This document shows, piece by piece, positions 18,396 through 27,476 of a stretch of DNA of 64,000 nucleotides. A program made the translations under genes and the position numbers. Position 1 is the first letter of the stretch, and each line of letters opens with the position of its first letter. Source of the stretch: Glaciihabitans sp. Lineage in GTDB: Bacteria; Actinomycetota; Actinomycetes; Actinomycetales; Microbacteriaceae. The stretch lies in the NCBI GenBank assembly GCA_025464095.1, contig JAODMF010000013.1, positions 62,001-126,000 of the forward strand, in the 5' to 3' direction. Below the pieces are notes generated by a model that had not been told where the DNA came from, ran no database searches, and saw only the letters and a list, made by a program, of their open reading frames with translations.

Positions 18396-19055
18396 CTACT
18401 TGGACGCCCTGAGCCCAACCGCGGGCAGGATGACCCCGTCGATGAGGTTCACAAGGAACGCGCGGTCGACCGGCTTGCGCAGGATCAGCACCCGATAGGC
18501 GGCCATGGACGGGCTGATGAGCGACAGGCTTTCAACGTCGCAGTCGGCCGGAATCTCGCCCCGCTCGATCGCGCGCGCGAAGAGGACACGGTTCGCTGCC
18601 GCACGCGGGTCGATGATCGCCGCGTTCACGGCGTTGACCAGTTCCGGCGACCGGGAAATCATCGACATCACCCCGGTCATGATCTGCAGTTTGCGCTTGC
18701 CATCTTCGATCGAGTGCGGCTTGATCATGGCGAGCAGGTCGCCGCGGAGCGTTCCGGTGTCGGGCAGGTTGTCCGGGTCAATATCGTTGCTCTTCATGCA
18801 GGCCACCGCGTCGACCACGAGTTCGCCCTTGGATGCCCAGCGCCGGTAGAGCGTCGCCTTACCCGCGCGTGCCCGTGCCGCGACCATGTCGATCGTCATG
18901 CCGTCGTAGCCGGTTTCGGCGAGAACGTCGAGCGCCGCATCCAGTATCTCGGGGTCGCGCGTGTGGTCCCGCTTTCGCCCGAGCCTGGGCTGCTCCGCTC
19001 CGGCGTGTTCCTCGATCGTGGCGGCCGGGTGGTGTGAGGGGGAGGACTGCGTCAT
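18396..19055 (-). CDS. TetR family transcriptional regulator
   Basis: RDPEILDAALDVLAETGYDGMTIDMVAARARAGKATLYRRWASKGELV. Confidence 0.92.
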   Translation of the reverse strand: MTQSSPSHHPAATIEEHAGAEQPRLGRKRDHTRDPEILDAALDVLAETGYDGMTIDMVAARARAGKATLYRRWASKGELVVDAVACMKSNDIDPDNLPDTGTLRGDLLAMIKPHSIEDGKRKLQIMTGVMSMISRSPELVNAVNAAIIDPRAAANRVLFARAIERGEIPADCDVESLSLISPSMAAYRVLILRKPVDRAFLVNLIDGVILPAVGLRASK

Positions 19056-19089
19056 TGCGGTCCACTTCCTTCCTTCTCAATCCTGCTGA

Positions 19090-19144
19090 CATTACTGTAA
19101 TGTAAATTTCAGGAACTGTTCATATCCGAAACTTGTCAGTTTCG
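19090..19144. promoter_or_regulatory. Two operator-like palindromes in the divergent TetR/MFS promoter region
   Basis: CATTAC-T-GTAATG (19090-19102) and CGAAACT-TGTC-AGTTTCG (19127-19144), both perfect. Confidence 0.6.
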
Positions 19145-19159
19145 TATATAGTCTTCCTC

Positions 19160-20668
19160 ATGACTTTTCCTTCCGCATCGCACGGTGCTCCCGTCGCCTC
19201 CTCTAGACGATGGCTGACGCTCACCACCGTCGCCCTCGCCCAGCTCATGGTCGTGCTCGACTCGACCGTGGTGAACATCGCGCTGCCCTCTGCCCAGGCC
19301 GACCTCGGCTTCTCTAATGGCGACCGCCAGTGGATCGTGACCGCGTACTCCCTCGCGTTCGGCAGCCTTCTGCTGCTGGGCGGGCGGCTCTCCGACCTGA
19401 TCGGGCGCAAGCGCACCTTCATCATCGGGCTCATCGGGTTTGCCGTCGCGTCCGCGCTCGGTGGCGCCGCTGACAGCTTCGGCCTCCTGGTCGCGGCCCG
19501 CGCGCTTCAGGGTGCCTTCGGCGCACTGCTCGCGCCTACAGCCCTCGCGGTGCTCACCACGACGTTCACGATCCCCAAGGAGCGTGCCCGGGCATTCGGC
19601 GTGTTTGGCGCGATTGCCGGCGCAGGCGGTGCAATCGGTCTGCTGCTCGGCGGGTTCCTGACCCAGAACCTCGACTGGCGCTGGAACCTCTACATCAACG
19701 TCGTCATCGCCGTATTCGCCGTCATCGGCACGATCATCTTCGTCAACCCGATCAAGCGCGAGGGTCCGCGGCCGAAGCTCGACGTGCCCGGCACGGTCCT
19801 CGTATCCGGCGCGCTGTTCGGGCTCGTCTACGGCTTCTCGAACGCCGAGACGGAAGGCTGGGACTCAGCGCTGACCTGGGGGATGCTTGCGGGCGCTGTC
19901 GTGCTGCTCGTCACGTTCGTGCTGTGGCAGCGCCGCGCCACGCATCCGCTGCTGCCGTTGTCGATTGTGCTCGACCGCAACCGCGGTGCCGCCTACAGCT
20001 CGATCCTGATTGCCGGGGCCGGAATGTTCGCGATCTTCCTCTTCGTGACCTACTACCTCCAGGTCACGCTGCAGTACTCCCCCATTCAGACCGGCCTGTC
20101 ATTCCTGCCCATGATCGGGATGCTCGTGCTCGCCGCCCAGCTGGGCACCAACCTCCTCGTGCCCCGGTTCGGGCCGAAGATCATGGTGCCGTTCGGCATG
20201 AGTCTCGCGACGATCGGAATGATCTACCTGACCCACCTGGGGCTCTCGAGCACCTACGCGGCGGACGTTCTTCCTCCGCTCATGATTCTGGGTGCCGCGA
20301 TGGGTTCGATCATGCCTGCGGCCATGCAGACGGCGACGCTGGGTGTCGACCGCGAGTTTGCCGGCGTTGCGTCAGCGATGGTGAACACGAGCCAGCAGGT
20401 CGGTGGATCCATCGGCACGGCTCTCCTCAACACTCTCGCCGCAACCGCAGCCACCGGATACATCGCTTCGCACTCACCGCTGACCGCGGTAGTCGCTCGC
20501 GAGGCGGCCGTGCACAGCTATGCCACCGCGTACTGGTGGGGGGCCGGCTTCTTCGCCTTCGGCGCCGTGCTCGCAGCGCTGTTGTTCCGCCGCCGCTCGC
20601 AGGGACTCTCGCTGTCGCACGCGCCGGCAGCTGATGCCGCAGCAACCCCGGAGGCAGTAGCCGTCTGA
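19160..20668 (+). CDS. MFS transporter (DHA2-type drug:H+ antiporter)
   Basis: ALAQLMVVLDSTVVNIALPSAQADLGFSNGDRQWIVTAYSLAFGSLLLLGGRLSDLIGRKR; divergent from TetR. Confidence 0.93.
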   Translation: MTFPSASHGAPVASSRRWLTLTTVALAQLMVVLDSTVVNIALPSAQADLGFSNGDRQWIVTAYSLAFGSLLLLGGRLSDLIGRKRTFIIGLIGFAVASALGGAADSFGLLVAARALQGAFGALLAPTALAVLTTTFTIPKERARAFGVFGAIAGAGGAIGLLLGGFLTQNLDWRWNLYINVVIAVFAVIGTIIFVNPIKREGPRPKLDVPGTVLVSGALFGLVYGFSNAETEGWDSALTWGMLAGAVVLLVTFVLWQRRATHPLLPLSIVLDRNRGAAYSSILIAGAGMFAIFLFVTYYLQVTLQYSPIQTGLSFLPMIGMLVLAAQLGTNLLVPRFGPKIMVPFGMSLATIGMIYLTHLGLSSTYAADVLPPLMILGAAMGSIMPAAMQTATLGVDREFAGVASAMVNTSQQVGGSIGTALLNTLAATAATGYIASHSPLTAVVAREAAVHSYATAYWWGAGFFAFGAVLAALLFRRRSQGLSLSHAPAADAAATPEAVAV

Positions 20669-20717
20669 CCGGCGCCGCCGCGCCTTCCGCCAGCAGGCCG
20701 GCGGCTAGACTCGGCGG

Positions 20718-21935
20718 GTGAATCCAGCCCCCACGCGAATGCTTATCGCGCCCCTCACCGGTATCCGCGCGGTCGCCGCATTCTGGGTGTTCACGCGGCA
20801 TTTCCGCACTGAACTGCTCGACGCGTTTCCCTGGCTTCACCCGCTCGGTCCGTTGATGAACTCGGGCTATCTGGGCGTGGACCTCTTCTTCGTGCTCAGC
20901 GGGCTCATCCTGACCTTCACCCACGAGGAGCGGATGAACACCGCGTACACGTGGAAGAAGACCGTGGGGTTCCTGTGGTTGCGCATCGGCCGGGTCTGGC
21001 CGTTGACCGCGTTCGTGCTGCTGCTGTTCGGCCTCGTTTTCGTCGTTGAGATCGTGTTCAGCAGCAACCCGTCGATCTACGTGGGACAACTGGACGTGTG
21101 GCGCCTCGTGCAGCACCTGCTGCTGATTCAGGCGTGGTCGACGCATCCGCTGGACTGGAACGGCCTGGACTGGTCGATCAGCGCGGAGTGGATTGCGTAC
21201 CTCACCTTTGGCGTCGGCGTTGTCGCGCTCGGCCGTTTCGCCGCCGTGGCAAGTCGCCGCACGCTGATCATCGTCGCCGCGCTGCTGACCCTGCCCATGA
21301 TCATCGTCGGCTTCGGCATGCAGGATGACACGATCCTGCTGTTCGATAAGGACAGCTACTCGATCCTGGCCGGAATCGTGCCGCTGCGCGTGGTGACCGA
21401 GTTCTGGATCGGCGCACTCCTTGCGCTGTTGCTGCGCGACCGGATCCGCGAGAACCGTCCGGTGTCCTTCCCCTTCCCGACTATCCTCGCGGTGCTGATC
21501 ATCGCCGGCATCTACATCGCGACCGCGCTCGATCCGCACCGCTGGGTTCGCGCGGGAGTGTCCACGGCGGACCAGTTCTACAAGGGCACCGACCTGATCG
21601 CATCCACGGAGACGATCATCGTGCTGCCGCTGCTCGTCGCCCTCGTCGCGACTCTGGCGGTGTGCCGGCGGGATCCGCTGGTGCGGTTGCTGTCGACCCG
21701 GCCGCTGGTGCTCGGGGGCAAGGTCTCGTTTGCGCTGTACCTGTCGCATCCGCTCGTCATCGGCACGGTGCTCGCGGTTATGCCGCGGGTAGCCGGATCG
21801 CCGCCGCTCACGATCATCGTCGTGCTGCTCGGGATCGTCGCGGCATGGGTATTCGCGTGGGTGCTCTGGCGCTTCATCGAGGAGCCGTCGCGCAAGATCG
21901 CGCGCCGGATGCTCCCCGCCTCGATCGAGGTCTGA
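20718..21935 (+). CDS. Acyltransferase family membrane protein
   Basis: PLTGIRAVAAFWVFTRHF...GYLGVDLFFVLSGLILTFTH. Confidence 0.9.
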   Translation: MNPAPTRMLIAPLTGIRAVAAFWVFTRHFRTELLDAFPWLHPLGPLMNSGYLGVDLFFVLSGLILTFTHEERMNTAYTWKKTVGFLWLRIGRVWPLTAFVLLLFGLVFVVEIVFSSNPSIYVGQLDVWRLVQHLLLIQAWSTHPLDWNGLDWSISAEWIAYLTFGVGVVALGRFAAVASRRTLIIVAALLTLPMIIVGFGMQDDTILLFDKDSYSILAGIVPLRVVTEFWIGALLALLLRDRIRENRPVSFPFPTILAVLIIAGIYIATALDPHRWVRAGVSTADQFYKGTDLIASTETIIVLPLLVALVATLAVCRRDPLVRLLSTRPLVLGGKVSFALYLSHPLVIGTVLAVMPRVAGSPPLTIIVVLLGIVAAWVFAWVLWRFIEEPSRKIARRMLPASIEV

Positions 21936-22015
21936 CCCCTCAAGCGGAGGACGACACGCCGCTCACGCCGCGCGACCGGCCCCTCGCGCGGCGCGTCGTC
22001 CTCCGCAATGGGGGT
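21935..22015. repeat. Intergenic long palindrome, family ACCCCCATTGCGGAGGACGACGCGCCG, copy 1
   Basis: ACCCCTCAAGCGGAGGACGACACGCCG ... CGGCGCGTCGTCCTCCGCAATGGGGGT; fills the gap between convergent genes. Confidence 0.85.
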
Positions 22016-23391
22016 TAGGCGGGAGTGTTCGAGGCGCGCACCATCTCGTCGCGCGGCACGATCTTGATCCGCGCCCGACCGTGCGGCGCACCCAGAGCCT
22101 GCTCGAAGGCGTCGAGGTTGTGCCATCCGTCCAGGTTGGTGAACTCAACACCGCGCGACTCGAGCAACTCGAGAACCGACGCCTCGTCGGGATGCGTCGG
22201 GGTCCACCAGTTGGCCTGGTCGTTCATCACGTGCTTGATGGTTTCCATCGCGTCGCTCTTCGTGTGGCCGATGAGCCCGACCGGCCCGCGCTTGATCCAC
22301 CCCGTCGCGTACACGCCGTGCATGAGGGTCTCGGCCTGCCCCGGGCCCGTCGAGGGATTGAGCACCTGGCCCTCGCGATTCGGAATGACGCCCTGCTTCT
22401 CATCGAACGGGATGCCATCCAGCGGCGACCCGAAGTAGCCGACCGCCCGATACAGCGCCTGGATCGGCACCCCGCGGAACTCGCCCGTGCCGCGCACCCC
22501 GCCCTCGCCGTCCGGCTCCGTGCGCTCGTACCGGAACCCGGCGACGTTACCGTCGGCATCGGCGAGCACCTCCTGCGGCGCCGCGAAAAAGTGCAGGTGA
22601 AGCCGCCTGGATGCCCCGCCGACCTCGCGCGCACGCCACTGGGTGAACACGCGATCGATGACGAGAACCTGCTTGTTCGACTCGATCGCCGCCTTCGAGG
22701 CGGCGTCGTAGTCGAAGTCCTCCTCGTGCACGATCATGTCGACGTCGCGCAGTTCACCGAGTTCGCGCAGCTCGAGCGGCGTGAACTTCACCTGCATGGG
22801 CCCGCGACGGCCGAAGACATGCACGTCGGTGACCGGCGACTGCTTCAGCACGCGGTACACGTTGTCAGGAATCTCGGTCGGCAGCAGGTCATCCGCGTGC
22901 TTCGACAGGATGCGCGCGACATCCAGCGCCACGTTGCCGTTTCCGATCACCGCGACTTCGCGGGCGTCCAGCGGCCACTCGCGCGAAACGTCGGGGTGAC
23001 CGTCGTACCAGCTGACGAATTCGGCCGCACCGTAGCTCTGCGGCAGGTCGATGCCCGGGATGGCGAGGTCGGCATCCTTGATCGCGCCGGTCGAGAAAAT
23101 GACGGCGTTGTAGTGCTTCTTCAGGTCGGCGAGCGTGATGTCCTGGCCGTAGCGCACGTTGCCGAACAGGCGGATGCGGCCCGAGTCGAGCACGTCACGC
23201 AGGGCCGTGATGATGCCCTTGATGCGTGGATGGTCGGGAGCGACGCCGTAGCGCACGAGTCCGTAGGGGGCTGGCAACTGCTCGAACAGGTCGATGGACA
23301 CGTCGAACCCGCGTTCCGCCTTCAGCAGGATGTCGGCCGCATAGATGCCCGCCGGGCCGGCACCGACGATGGCAAGTCTCATTTTCGTCAT
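22015..23391 (-). CDS. FAD-dependent ferredoxin--NADP+ reductase (FprA/adrenodoxin reductase-like)
   Basis: MRLAIVGAGPAGIYAADILLK...APYGLVRYGVAPDHPRIK; VAVIGNGNVALDVARIL; YATGWIKRGPVGLIGHTKSDAMETI. Confidence 0.93.
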   Translation of the reverse strand: MTKMRLAIVGAGPAGIYAADILLKAERGFDVSIDLFEQLPAPYGLVRYGVAPDHPRIKGIITALRDVLDSGRIRLFGNVRYGQDITLADLKKHYNAVIFSTGAIKDADLAIPGIDLPQSYGAAEFVSWYDGHPDVSREWPLDAREVAVIGNGNVALDVARILSKHADDLLPTEIPDNVYRVLKQSPVTDVHVFGRRGPMQVKFTPLELRELGELRDVDMIVHEEDFDYDAASKAAIESNKQVLVIDRVFTQWRAREVGGASRRLHLHFFAAPQEVLADADGNVAGFRYERTEPDGEGGVRGTGEFRGVPIQALYRAVGYFGSPLDGIPFDEKQGVIPNREGQVLNPSTGPGQAETLMHGVYATGWIKRGPVGLIGHTKSDAMETIKHVMNDQANWWTPTHPDEASVLELLESRGVEFTNLDGWHNLDAFEQALGAPHGRARIKIVPRDEMVRASNTPA

Positions 23392-23406
23392 GGATTCCTC
23401 TCGGGG

Positions 23407-23462
23407 GCTGGTTTCGGTACGCGCCCTCGTTGCTCGAGCGCTACTCAACCGGCGAGTTGGTT
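23407..23462. repeat. Interspersed palindromic repeat of the GGTTTCGRTACG...CTACTCAACC type
   Basis: ggtttcggtacgcgccctcgttgctcgagcgctactcaaccggcgagttggtt; recalled as a widespread element in Micrococcales genomes. Confidence 0.5.
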
Positions 23463-24537
23463 AGTTGGAGCGGTCGACAATCGACTCGGCGAACTTCGTC
23501 AGCGCCTTTTTGACGGGGCCTTTCGGCAGCGGCGCGAGTGCCTCAACCGCTTCGCGCGCCCAGCGATGCGCCTCTTCGAGCGTCTGGCGGGTCACGTCGT
23601 GGTCGCGCAGCTCGCTGATGGCCAGGGCGAGGTCCGCGCTGTCCGACTCGGTGTAGAACGCGGCGTTCACCTCGCGCTCGATGCGGGCCAGGAGGTCCGC
23701 CGCATCCGCGTCGGTGCTCGCCTGCCGGCGCAGATACAGGAGGGGCAGGGTCGCAACGCCGGCGCGCAGGTCGGTGCCGGGCGTCTTGCCAGTGTCCTCC
23801 GGCCGAGGGGCGAGGTCGATGACGTCATCGACCAGCTGGAACGCCACGCCGACCTTCTCGCCGAATTCGACCACCGGTTCCTGGTACTCCTTCGGCGCGT
23901 TCGAGAAGATGACGCCGACCTTGGCGGCGGCCGCGATGAGCGAGCCGGTCTTGTCGGCGAGCACCTTGAGGTAGTGCTCGACGGCATCCTCACCGTCACG
24001 CGGTCCGATGGTCTCGTGCAACTGACCGAGGCAGAGCCGCTCGAAGGTGTCGGCCTGCAGCCGGATCGCCTGCTCGCCCATGCTCGCGATCAGTTTGCTC
24101 GCGCGGGCGAACAGCAGGTCGCCGGTGAGGATGGCAACTGAGTTGCCCCAGACCGCCTGCGCGCTGGGCACTCCCCTGCGCATCTGCGCCTCATCCATCA
24201 CGTCGTCGTGGTACAGCGAGGCGAGGTGCGTGATCTCGATGGCCTCGGCGGCCGTGATGACGTTCGCGTTGTTGCCCTCGCCCAGCTGAGCCGTCAACAG
24301 GGTGAGCACCGGCCGCACGCGCTTGCCGCCGGCCTCCAACAGGTAGCGGCTGGTGACGTCGGCCAGGTTGTCGGCGAACGACATCTCGGCGAGCAGTCCC
24401 GCTTCGACCTGCTCGAGGCCCGTCTCGATGGCGTTCGCGAAATGCCGCTCGCTGCTCGATGCGAAGAGTTTTTCGCCGAGGCCGAGCGACGACCTCAGCG
24501 TGTTGGTGCGATGGGCGAGCGGAACGCTCGAATTCAC
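23461..24537 (-). CDS. Polyprenyl diphosphate synthase (menaquinone side chain)
   Basis: GGKRVRPVLTLL; LYHDDVMDEAQMRRG; FQLVDDVIDL (DDxxD motifs). Confidence 0.93.
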   Translation of the reverse strand: MNSSVPLAHRTNTLRSSLGLGEKLFASSSERHFANAIETGLEQVEAGLLAEMSFADNLADVTSRYLLEAGGKRVRPVLTLLTAQLGEGNNANVITAAEAIEITHLASLYHDDVMDEAQMRRGVPSAQAVWGNSVAILTGDLLFARASKLIASMGEQAIRLQADTFERLCLGQLHETIGPRDGEDAVEHYLKVLADKTGSLIAAAAKVGVIFSNAPKEYQEPVVEFGEKVGVAFQLVDDVIDLAPRPEDTGKTPGTDLRAGVATLPLLYLRRQASTDADAADLLARIEREVNAAFYTESDSADLALAISELRDHDVTRQTLEEAHRWAREAVEALAPLPKGPVKKALTKFAESIVDRSN

Positions 24538-24560
24538 TGGCTGACCGATCCTTTGGGAAG

Positions 24561-25325
24561 CTACAGCTTCGGCTTCTGCGCGGAGGAGGCCTTGCCCTTG
24601 CGCTTGGCGACGGATGCCAGAACGGCAGCATCCACCGGCTTGCGACCGCGGTGGAGGGCCACCACCCCGGCAGTGAGGTTGCGGTACGCGACACGGATGA
24701 AGCCGGAGCCGCGGATCCACTGGCTCAGCTGGCCCTGGTCGGGCCAGGCCTGGATCGACTGTGCGAGGTAGGTGTACGCCGCGGGGTTCGAGCTGGTTGC
24801 GCCAACGACGGCGGGCATCACGAAGCGCATGTACGCGGCGTATCCCATGCGGAGGAGCGCGCGCGGCGGCTTCGAGAATTCGCAGATCACGAGGCGGCCA
24901 CCGGGCTTGAGCACGCGGTACATCTCGCTGAGCGCGGCCTTCGGGTCGTTGACGTTGCGCAGGCCGAAACTGATTGCCACGGCGTCGAACTCGTCGTCGC
25001 CAAACGGAAGCTTCTCGATGTCGGCCTGCACGAACTCGATGTCCTTGTGCCGACGCCTGCCCTCGGCGATCATCCCCGGCGAGAAATCGACCGCGATAAC
25101 GCGCGCGCCGGTGTGGGCGAGCGCGGCGGCACTCGTGCCGGTGCCGGCCGCGAGATCGAGGATGCGCTCACCCGACTGCGGGGCGACCGCGCGAACCATC
25201 GCAACCCGCCAGAGGTAGGCGTTGCCGACCGAAAGCACGGCATTCGTGCGGTCGTAGCGCCGGGCGACGTCGTCGAACATGCCCGAAACTTCTTCGGGCT
25301 GCTTGTCGAGGTCTGCCGTGCTCAC
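24561..25325 (-). CDS. menG: Demethylmenaquinone methyltransferase
   Basis: MFDDVARRYDRTNAVLSVG...ILDLAAGTGTSA...FGLRNVNDPKAALSEMYRVLKPGGRLVICEFSKP. Confidence 0.93.
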   Translation of the reverse strand: MSTADLDKQPEEVSGMFDDVARRYDRTNAVLSVGNAYLWRVAMVRAVAPQSGERILDLAAGTGTSAAALAHTGARVIAVDFSPGMIAEGRRRHKDIEFVQADIEKLPFGDDEFDAVAISFGLRNVNDPKAALSEMYRVLKPGGRLVICEFSKPPRALLRMGYAAYMRFVMPAVVGATSSNPAAYTYLAQSIQAWPDQGQLSQWIRGSGFIRVAYRNLTAGVVALHRGRKPVDAAVLASVAKRKGKASSAQKPKL

Positions 25326-25375
25326 ACCCTCAAGTGTAGTGAGAAAGCCTTCGGGTCTCCCGGTACTCTGGAGCC

Positions 25376-26611
25376 GTGAGCGACACCGCACGGCCAGTCC
25401 CGCAGCTCACGGTCGAGACCCAGGCGATCGATGACATCCGGCCGCTCGTCCCCCTCGTCGATCCGCGGCATCCGCTCGTGTTCATGCGGCGCGGGCAGGG
25501 CATCGCGGGAATTGGCGAGGCGCTTCGGCTCGAATTCAGCGGTCCCACCCGGATGAAGGATGCGGCTGCCGCGTGGAAGCGCATCGCCTCCGCTGCGACT
25601 GTCACCGACCCGATCGCGGCACCCGGCACAGGGCTGGTCGCGCTCGGCGCGTTCGCGTTCTCCGACACGTCGGCGGAGACGAGCGTGCTGATCGTCCCGT
25701 CGATCCTGATCGGTCGCAGGGGTGGCACCAGCTGGATCACGCGCGTCAACTGCGATGACGACCTGCCCGAGGCGCAGCCGTTCGGACGAGAGCCCGCGGT
25801 TGCGTTCGACTTCGGTCCGCTGGATCGCCCCGGGTACGTGCGTGCGGTCGAGGTCGCGCTCAGGCGGCTGCGATCGGGTGAGCTGAGCAAGGTGGTGCTC
25901 GCTCGGTCCATGGTTGGGCAACTGCCGAACGGCGCCGACCTGCGCGTTTTGCTCCGGAGCCTGGCAACCGCATACCCCGACACCTGGACGTTCGCGGTCG
26001 ACGGCCTCATCGGCTCCAGCCCGGAGACGCTCGTCACGGCCAGCAAGGGAACCGTCACCGCGCGAGTGCTCGCCGGCAGCGCGCCACGCGGCCTGGACGA
26101 ACTCGCCGACGAGGATGCCGCATCCGCGCTGGCAACGTCGACGAAAGACCTGGACGAGCACCAGTTCGCTCTCCGCAGCCTGCTCAGGTCGCTCGCGCCG
26201 CACAGCGACAACGTCACGGCGAGCGAGCAGCCGTTCACGCTCAAACTGCCGAACCTCTGGCACCTCGCCAGCGATGTCGAGGGTGACCTCACCGACGGCT
26301 CGTCGTCGCTCGACCTGATCGCGGCCCTGCATCCGACCGCGGCGGTCGCCGGAACGCCCACCGACCGCGCCCTGGCGCTCATCGACGAGCTCGAGCCGTT
26401 CGATCGTGGTCGCTACGCCGGACCGGTGGGCTGGGTCGGAGCGGATGGGGATGGCGAGTGGGCGATTGCCCTGCGCAGCGCCCAGGTCGATGACGACGGC
26501 CGCATCGCGGCGTACGCGGGGGCGGGCATCGTTGCCGACTCCGTTCCGGAGAAAGAACTCGCGGAGACCCGGATGAAATTCCGGCCGATTGTGGACGCGC
26601 TCGCCCCGTGA
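25376..26611 (+). CDS. menF: Isochorismate synthase
   Basis: Chorismate-binding motifs: GELSKVVLARS, GSSPETLV, LHPTAAVAGTP, GRYAGPVGWV. Confidence 0.92.
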   Translation: MSDTARPVPQLTVETQAIDDIRPLVPLVDPRHPLVFMRRGQGIAGIGEALRLEFSGPTRMKDAAAAWKRIASAATVTDPIAAPGTGLVALGAFAFSDTSAETSVLIVPSILIGRRGGTSWITRVNCDDDLPEAQPFGREPAVAFDFGPLDRPGYVRAVEVALRRLRSGELSKVVLARSMVGQLPNGADLRVLLRSLATAYPDTWTFAVDGLIGSSPETLVTASKGTVTARVLAGSAPRGLDELADEDAASALATSTKDLDEHQFALRSLLRSLAPHSDNVTASEQPFTLKLPNLWHLASDVEGDLTDGSSSLDLIAALHPTAAVAGTPTDRALALIDELEPFDRGRYAGPVGWVGADGDGEWAIALRSAQVDDDGRIAAYAGAGIVADSVPEKELAETRMKFRPIVDALAP

Positions 26612-27436
26612 CTAGGTCGCGGCCAGCCGCGCCTTCTCGACCTCGACGTCGTAATCCGGCTTTGGCCAGCTGAGGTTCAGGGCCTCGAGGTGCTCAAGCA
26701 CGAGCTTGTGCACCGCGTACTGCGCGTACCACTTGTGGTTTGCAGGAACGACGAACCAGGGCGCGACATCCGTCGTCGTGCGGCGAATCGCGATCTCGTA
26801 CGCCTGCTGGTAGTCGTCCCAGAGCCTGCGCTCGTCCACGTCGCCGGGGCTGTACTTCCACTGCTTGTCGTCGCGCTTCAGTCGGGCAGCGAGGCGGGAC
26901 TTCTGTTCGTCGGAGCTGATGTGCAGCATCACCTTGATGAGAGTGGTGCCCGCCGCGGCGAGTTCCGTCTCGAACTCGGTGATGAGGCCGTAGCGCTCCT
27001 CAATCACAGCAGGGGTCGAGTAGTTGTGCACGCGATGGATGAGCACATCCTCGTAGTGGGAACGATCGAACACGCCGATATAGCCGGGCGGCGGCAGTTG
27101 CTTGCGGATCCGCCACAGAAAGTCGTGCTTCTTCTCGTCGTCAGTCGGTGCCTTGAACGCGTGCGCCCGAACACCGGCCGGGTCGACGCCGCCGAGCGCG
27201 TGCCGCACCATGCCGCCCTTGCCTGCGGTATCCATGGCCTGGAGCACGAGCAGCACGCGGCGATGGCCGCCGAATTTGCTCTCCGCGAAGAGTCTCTCCT
27301 GCAGGTCGGCCAGCTCGGGCGAGCTCTTGGCGAGTGCCTTCTCGCCGTCCTTCTTCTTGCCGGCAAACCCGGGAGTGGAGTCCGGGTCGATGTGCGCAAG
27401 GGTGACGGTAGGGCTCGCGCGCAATTCGTCTCTCAT
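26612..27436 (-). CDS. PPK2 family polyphosphate kinase
   Basis: VLLVLQAMDTAGKGGMVRHALGGVDPAGV...FDRSHYEDVLIHRVH. Confidence 0.92.
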   Translation of the reverse strand: MRDELRASPTVTLAHIDPDSTPGFAGKKKDGEKALAKSSPELADLQERLFAESKFGGHRRVLLVLQAMDTAGKGGMVRHALGGVDPAGVRAHAFKAPTDDEKKHDFLWRIRKQLPPPGYIGVFDRSHYEDVLIHRVHNYSTPAVIEERYGLITEFETELAAAGTTLIKVMLHISSDEQKSRLAARLKRDDKQWKYSPGDVDERRLWDDYQQAYEIAIRRTTTDVAPWFVVPANHKWYAQYAVHKLVLEHLEALNLSWPKPDYDVEVEKARLAAT

Positions 27437-27476
27437 GGGTTCACGCTACTCGCGTGGTCTCATCGGCGCGCCGGTT

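Noticed and set aside
20427-21749. 440-aa minus-strand ORF
   Set aside because: Antisense to MFS and acyltransferase genes; low-complexity Gln/Arg/His composition.
22081-24141. 686-aa plus-strand ORF
   Set aside because: Spans and is antisense to two well-supported genes (ferredoxin reductase, prenyl synthase).
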